Below, piece after piece: positions 58,928 to 64,000 of a stretch of DNA of 64,000 nt; the stretch's first letter is position 1; each line of letters starts with the position of its first letter. A program made the position numbers and the translations under genes. The notes under the pieces were generated by a model that searched no databases, was not told where the DNA came from, and was given only the letters and a program-made list of their open reading frames with translations. The stretch lies in assembly GCA_016785225.1 (NCBI GenBank), contig JAFBJZ010000607.1, positions 248,001 to 312,000 of the forward strand, read 5' to 3'. This DNA comes from Psettodes erumei (taxonomy: Eukaryota; Chordata; Actinopteri; Pleuronectiformes; Psettodidae).

Positions 58928-59657
58928 GAAAACATCATCATGCCTCTCATTATGAAGCCAGCACTAGAAATTCATACCTCTGCCTCTGTCTTATTGGAAT
59001 GAAAAACATTGCACCAACACCCATTTCTTGGGTTGAAAATAAGGTTTGAATGAATGTGTTTTGGTTTTCTATGCTACAGTAGCGCCCACTCCTTTTCCAC
59101 ATGTCAGATCTTGTGATTGGTTCTCAGACGGTGCATAATACAGATGTGATATCTGGGTCGCGGATGTCCCAGTATGGAAGCCATGTTGCCTGCATGATAA
59201 TCAGTAATCCACTTTACTCGGGCTCAGGCCTGGCCACTGACCCCTGCTGACCTCCTCGGAATTGATTTTGCGCTTGAACCCAAAAGCAGGCGCAAATTAA
59301 GCCAAGATATAAGCGGACAGCGAGAGACAAGGAGAAAGAGAGGGGACGGAGGGAAAACAAAAGAGACAAGAGAGAACAGAACAGCATTTTGGTTCTGCTG
59401 AAAGAAGGTATTTAGCCATGGGAAAGATAGATGGTTACAATGACTTACTTTGATAGAACATCTGTAGGAAAGCAGGACCAAATGACGAGGGCCTTGTGAA
59501 AAGCTGTAATTTAATAGCCTAATTTCCTGCCCAGCCCGGCAGAAATATCTGTCTGACACTGACAGCTGATGAAAATGCACCAGGATCTGATTTTCTCCCG
59601 AGTAGAGAACAAGTTCAGACCTATCTATCGCTCTGTAAAGTCCCGCAGGCAATCGTC

Positions 59658-59684
59658 TGTGTGTGTGTGTGTGTGTGTGTGTGT
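59658..59684. repeat. (TG)13 microsatellite
   Basis: Thirteen TG units. The His-Thr run in the minus frame at 59224-59742 comes from it. Confidence 0.97.
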
Positions 59685-62579
59685 CTGTAGGAGAAGACTG
59701 AAATTCTGGCTGCGGCTGCCTCCTCCTCAGGGCTAATGACAAATTTAGTGATAATCATCATGTTTTAATTGATGTTTCCGCACCGCTGACTCAAACCACC
59801 GGTGGATTACATCAGGGGGGTGAGAGATATAAGCAGTTTTGTATCTGCATGGCCGACAGTTCCCGTCACTGCACCGGTTCGCATCTGATCTGTCCAACGC
59901 TCGAGGCTTTAATGCACTGCTTGGGCAGGCCACCTCTGGGACGGCACAACCTGCTCACAGTCGCTGCATGAGGTAGATGGTACATGCTGTCCCATCTTCG
60001 CGTCGCCACTGTTGGACTGGGTAAAAAGCAGCACTGTACATACGGCAAGCTGCTTGATTGCCCGGCGGCCCCCCAGCGCGCTGCGCTATGGAGAGGACTA
60101 ATGTATTTATAACCCCTCTCATATGTGCGCAAGGAACAAATTAGAGACAAATGAGGCAGGATTCCTCCTTTCGCCCTGGAAAGCCATGAAATTAGGGCAG
60201 CATCATTTACAGCTAGCACTAGATCACAGCAGCAAACTAATGTAACTTTAAATATGCGCCTGGAAGTGTCTATGCAGTATATTGTGTAGTATCTTACCGC
60301 CCAAGTGTCGCACAATTACAGTCTCAATGCTTTGTACAAGTTAATACTTCCTTAAATTACAGCATTCTCCGTTCTGTTCTTCTTTCACAGGCACCGTTTC
60401 GATGATCAAGTCACTGACTACACACAAATATCACAGTTGCACAAGGCAAGAGTTTCATGTTTAATGGCGCCATCTTGCCAGCCTTAGCAATAACCTGGGG
60501 CTGCAATAGAGAAAAAAAACTGCTTCAGTGTTTCTTTAGACTGAAGAAAAGAAAGTTTTAGAGAGGCTAGTTTGCAACATAAATTTGTTGACAGCCAAAG
60601 CTGATTTTAAGATGTGAACATGTCCAAAAATATTTTACTACAAGCATCTAGAAACTGCGATTCTCCTTTGTGCTACACAGGAGAATGAGAAATTAACAGA
60701 CAAAAGTGGAGTTCCTTGGACTTTCGATGAATTTTAAGCTGATACAAGTGGCCCTTAAACCAGACACCAAGAAAAGAGAAAGAGAATTAAATTTCTGCAA
60801 ATAAAAAAAGTTCATCGGTCTTGAAACATGTTCACTTAATGCTATCGTTGAGTATTCAGAATTTTAGGTGACATTACTTCGATGACAATGCTGTTTTGGT
60901 TTAACAGATATGTATCCCTGTCATTTAGACCAAAACTGCCATATCTCAATACATTTTTCAAGATTATCATATCTTTGAGAAATCTTTTCCCACCAGGTGT
61001 GTTTTTTTTTTTTATAAAAACTCAAAGTGACAGAGAATGTCACATTTTCAATAGTTCACTTCCAGACACACAGTGTCTGCTCAGCAACAAACAACAAACT
61101 CTCTATATATGTAAATCAGATCAATAGGATATCCATACAAACGGCCTGCAGCTGTGTGTTGCCATCAAGCAGCTCACCTAATGTAATAAGGAACATCAAT
61201 AGTTGATTTTCAAACCTAGTGGTGCAGAGAAAGAAAATGAGGATGATGAGATTAGCGCAGCTTGGCTCCAACGTCGAGCTCCATTTTATAAACAGTCACA
61301 ATTAACACAGACTGTCATTATGGAGGGACAATGAGATGAGTTGGGAAGAACAGATTAATAACTTCACCGCGTGAGTCAAACTCTGCTGCACCACAAAGAC
61401 ATACACTCATATTTGTTTCTCAGCGCCAAGGCTGACACGTTGGACGTTTGGATATGATAATTAATCATGATAAGCTGAAACGCTTGCACGCTCAGACAGA
61501 AGGTGGTGCACGGCACTGTATGTTGCTCTTCAGACAGGTGTAATAATGCGGCTTGACAATCACCCACACTATATGACAACACGAAATTAGCAGGTGTGCT
61601 CTCTGTTAAAAAAAAAAAGAAAACACCTCCATTAATCGAACATCCTGGGCTATGTTCCCTGAGGTGGATTAAGTCAGGTCTTAACTAATTATGTTTTTAC
61701 TGGGAAGAGACATGATTTTCATAAAAAACAAGACTGAGTGGCTGAAAAAAATTACATTTCCAAAAAGCTGTGTGTGGGGTAATGCTATAATTTCCCTTGT
61801 GTTGTTTTTTTCAAGCAACAAGAAATCTAACATGTTTTTTTTCAGTTCAGGTTATCAAATGTTATATCTTTCTGAAGATTTTTATTTTGTTTTATTTTCT
61901 CAACTAATTTAATCTTTACTACATTTAATACATACTACTACATGAAAATTGAAGTAGCTATACAAACCTATCTGTGCTGTTCTCTTAATTTTTATAAATT
62001 AACATGGTTGGATAACTGTAGAGTGATATTTGACCCTGCCGTCTCCATGTCAAAAACAACAAGAGGCTCAAGCTTTTTAACATGTGCAGCTATGCTACCT
62101 CTCATTTCTATGGCGTTTCACTTCCACCCCTTGCTTCAGCTCTCCCACAAGTTCAGACAAGGCGAGAAGAGTACGATGGTGTATACTCATAATCCTCACT
62201 TCCTGCACAGCCGGAGGCTGTGTTTGGAGTGTTTTACTAGAGCAGGCTGTCTGAAGGAGTTGAAACTCTCTGACTCTGTATCGGCTGCATTGGATTAGTC
62301 AGTGTACGGTGAATCAGCCGTTTGTCACTGACACAGTAACAGCCTACCACTGGCTTTTATAGGCGCCAAATGAACCAATAAAAAAAAACACAAAAAAACA
62401 ACTGAGTTTTGGTATCCTCAGGCCAACAGAATGGCAAGTCATCTATAAACAGCAAGTGCATGAAATAGCTCTGATGGGAATTTTTTTTTTTATTTCTATA
62501 TTTCATAAATTGTCTATTCTCTGACACTCCCACTCTCACCATTTATATACATTAACTAGAAAAAGCTCAAACAGTCAGA

Positions 62580-62811
62580 CCTCTGCCAAGGCCGTGCAAG
62601 GATATGACATGGGTATGACCAAAAATGTGAAATTTTGCCCTTCAAAAAGTTCTTGGATCCAGATACTGATGCAGCTCACTCACACATTTTAATCATTTGT
62701 AAGTCAACAACCTACAAAGAAAATTTCATGAAAATCCCTCTGTTATTTTTCACATTATCCTGCTGAGAAATGAAGAGACCAAACCAAAAAAGATAACCTC
62801 CTTGGCAGAGG
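62580..62811 (-). mobile_element. MITE-like element with perfect 12-bp terminal inverted repeats
   Basis: CCTCTGCCAAGG (62580-62591) and CCTTGGCAGAGG (62800-62811) are exact reverse complements and close a 232-bp element with no coding capacity. Read on the minus strand, the order CCTCTGCCAAGGAGGTTATC, CTCAGCAGGATAATGTG, GGGATTTTCATGAAATTTTC, GGATCCAAGAACTTTTTGA and GGCCTTGGCAGAGGTCTG follows a widespread teleost repeat as I remember it. Intact copies are usually longer, so this is probably an internally shortened non-autonomous DNA transposon. A target-site duplication is not clear by eye. Confidence 0.8.
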
Positions 62812-64000
62812 GAAAAATTACTCGAAAGAGAAAAACATGAATTTTATGATAGAGATGGGGAAAAGAGACCCCGACAGTAGAGACAGAGAATAAACTTAAT
62901 TTAAAAGTCAACGTGTTTACAGGGCTGCCAGTTAGTGGCCTTGCAGGTTATAGAAGCATTGTCTGCTCTAATTGTGTTTGGTAATGTGTTTTTGAAGCGC
63001 TGTTATTGCCATTCACGGCATTCAAGCAGGAGCAAATGGCTCCTTCCGCCCATGGACACATAATTGAGGAGCCTGAGGAAGATTACAGCGGCAAAGAAAT
63101 ATAACAGGGCTAGCAAAAAAAAAAAAAAAAGGAGACAGTTTTGGTTAGAGGATGAAGCAACAGCCAGAAAAAATTCAGGGAGGAGAAAGCAGGGAAGCAG
63201 GGAGACAAAATATGTTTGGAAAGTGTTCAACCACATGTCTCCAATTCATAATTAACTTTTTAGAACCTTCACAAAGCTACGGGTGTGGGGCTCATGCCAG
63301 CAGAGCTATTACGTTTCACTGGCAGATGTGACTCTGTGGTGTTTTATTATGTTTATTTACATGTTTTCTTGGTGCCAACCATACATGAGGTAGTTTGAAG
63401 AAACACATGTTGCCAGAGGGCCAAAAGGCACACATTGTGTCTGCAGTAGAAATACAGTCGTGAGATACGAGACACGGGTACGACTGGATGGAAAAGGGGT
63501 TGCAGCTCTCTTGGACAGGAAAATCAGGTGGTTAATTTCTGAGACAACATCCGTGTTTTTCTCAATTTTCTCGCACTAAAGAAGCATAATGTTATTAAGC
63601 AATCTAATTTCATTTTAATCGCTACACCTTAGGCAGCCTTCAGGTAAGTTAGGTACGTGTCTAATAAAACACTAATTGTGCAAATTAGATATTGTGGATC
63701 TCTCACCGAGTCAGGCAATCACCACCCACTACTGTATATGGTTAGTAAATCATTGTCAAGGGTTGTTGGTTAATGGTGTTGACTCATTGTGGGTTTGATC
63801 ACATCACTTGCTGTTGAAGAGGAAGCGGGGAATCAGAAAACCGACATTGGCTCTGAGACTGTTTCAGCATTGATAATAAACGTAGTATCTTATTTTTTAC
63901 GACAAAAGATGACGGGGAGAAATGAAATCTTTAAAATTCGTGATGTCTCTCCTGTCCTGAGGCCTCAGTTCTAATCACTGACCAGTGGGTGTTGAGAGGC
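62812..64000. other. Gene-free stretch to window end
   Basis: No gene is supported. An A16 run lies at 63115-63130, giving the Lys-rich plus frame at 63064-63255 and its Phe-rich minus shadow at 63003-63236. The segment at about 63580-63760 is unique AT-rich DNA with CAATCTAATTTCATTTTAAT and GCAAATTAGAT words, a possible regulatory element. The last frame, 63789-63974, is unrecognised. Confidence 0.6.

Larger units (their letters stand above)
58813..62579. other. Gene-free stretch
   Basis: No gene is supported. Frames at 59224-59742 (minus, 172 codons, with Thr-His repeats from the TG tract), 59866-60315 (minus, 149 codons), 60882-61127 and 61942-62298 (plus, 118 codons) contain nothing recognisable. 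The segment at about 59780-60120 is the most CpG-rich unique DNA in this half (for example CCCGGCGGCC and GCGCGCTGCGC at about 60061-60085), but no transcript is visible. T runs lie at 61002-61013 and 62481-62491. Confidence 0.6.

Noticed and set aside
59224..59742. 172-codon minus frame
   Set aside because: It has Thr-His repeats from the TG microsatellite and no recognisable domain.
1..64000. CRISPR arrays, rRNA, bacterial operons, phage or toxin systems
   Set aside because: No regularly spaced direct repeats with spacers, no rRNA cores, and no long co-directional frames. Composition and repeat families are those of vertebrate nuclear DNA.
1..64000. Known vertebrate microRNA seeds and hairpins
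   Set aside because: By-eye comparison with several deeply conserved mature microRNAs found no match. The visible hairpins (16575, 38441) are too short for precursors.

Overview
The window looks like a gene-free piece of a teleost (ray-finned fish) nuclear genome, probably a spiny-rayed (percomorph) fish. The case rests on interspersed repeats that I recognise from memory as fish families. They are a decayed Tc1-like transposon with fish-type IR/DR ends, two tails of the LINE-L2/Maui-like kind, two copies of a fold-back repeat common in percomorphs, and a small element with perfect 12-bp terminal inverted repeats. CA/TG, GA and homopolymer tracts are abundant. There is no sign of bacterial operon structure, rRNA, tRNA, CRISPR arrays or phage.

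I found no intact protein-coding gene. Every open frame longer than 60 codons is one of these: low complexity read from simple repeats, a relic of a transposon, or an unrecognisable sequence of a length expected by chance in 64 kb. The longest two (about 180 codons) contain homopolymer-derived runs and no domain. The only recognisable protein trace is the N-terminal part of a Tc1-like transposase, broken by stops and a frameshift (23130-23374, minus strand). The window is therefore a gene desert or the inside of a very large intron. I cannot name the locus.

Layout. 1-9100: non-repetitive DNA with paired octamers (about 2240), an RFX X-box (6068) and a CTCF-like site (6576). 9100-20000: an inverted pair of octamers (9136-9177), several TG/CA tracts, and a second CTCF-like site in convergent orientation (19398). 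20000-26000: strand-asymmetric pyrimidine DNA, a GC-rich minisatellite (21364), the Tc1 relic (22760-23730) and an L2-like tail (25440). 26000-34000: mostly unique DNA, including a FOX/homeodomain-rich patch (27830-27960). 34060-34772: two old repeats in a row. 35164: the longest microsatellite. 38400-38830: the best candidate conserved regulatory element. 41800-48400: many simple repeats, a strong G-quadruplex motif and polypurine/polypyrimidine tracts. 48400-64000: a palindromic octamer (50298), the fold-back repeats (51635 and 58565) and the MITE-like element (62580).

The likely biology is regulatory: scattered homeodomain, POU, RFX, FOX and MEIS/TGIF-type motifs in unique sequence, as seen around developmental regulator genes. 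This is inference. It needs a cross-species alignment to test, and I see no convincing undescribed system here.
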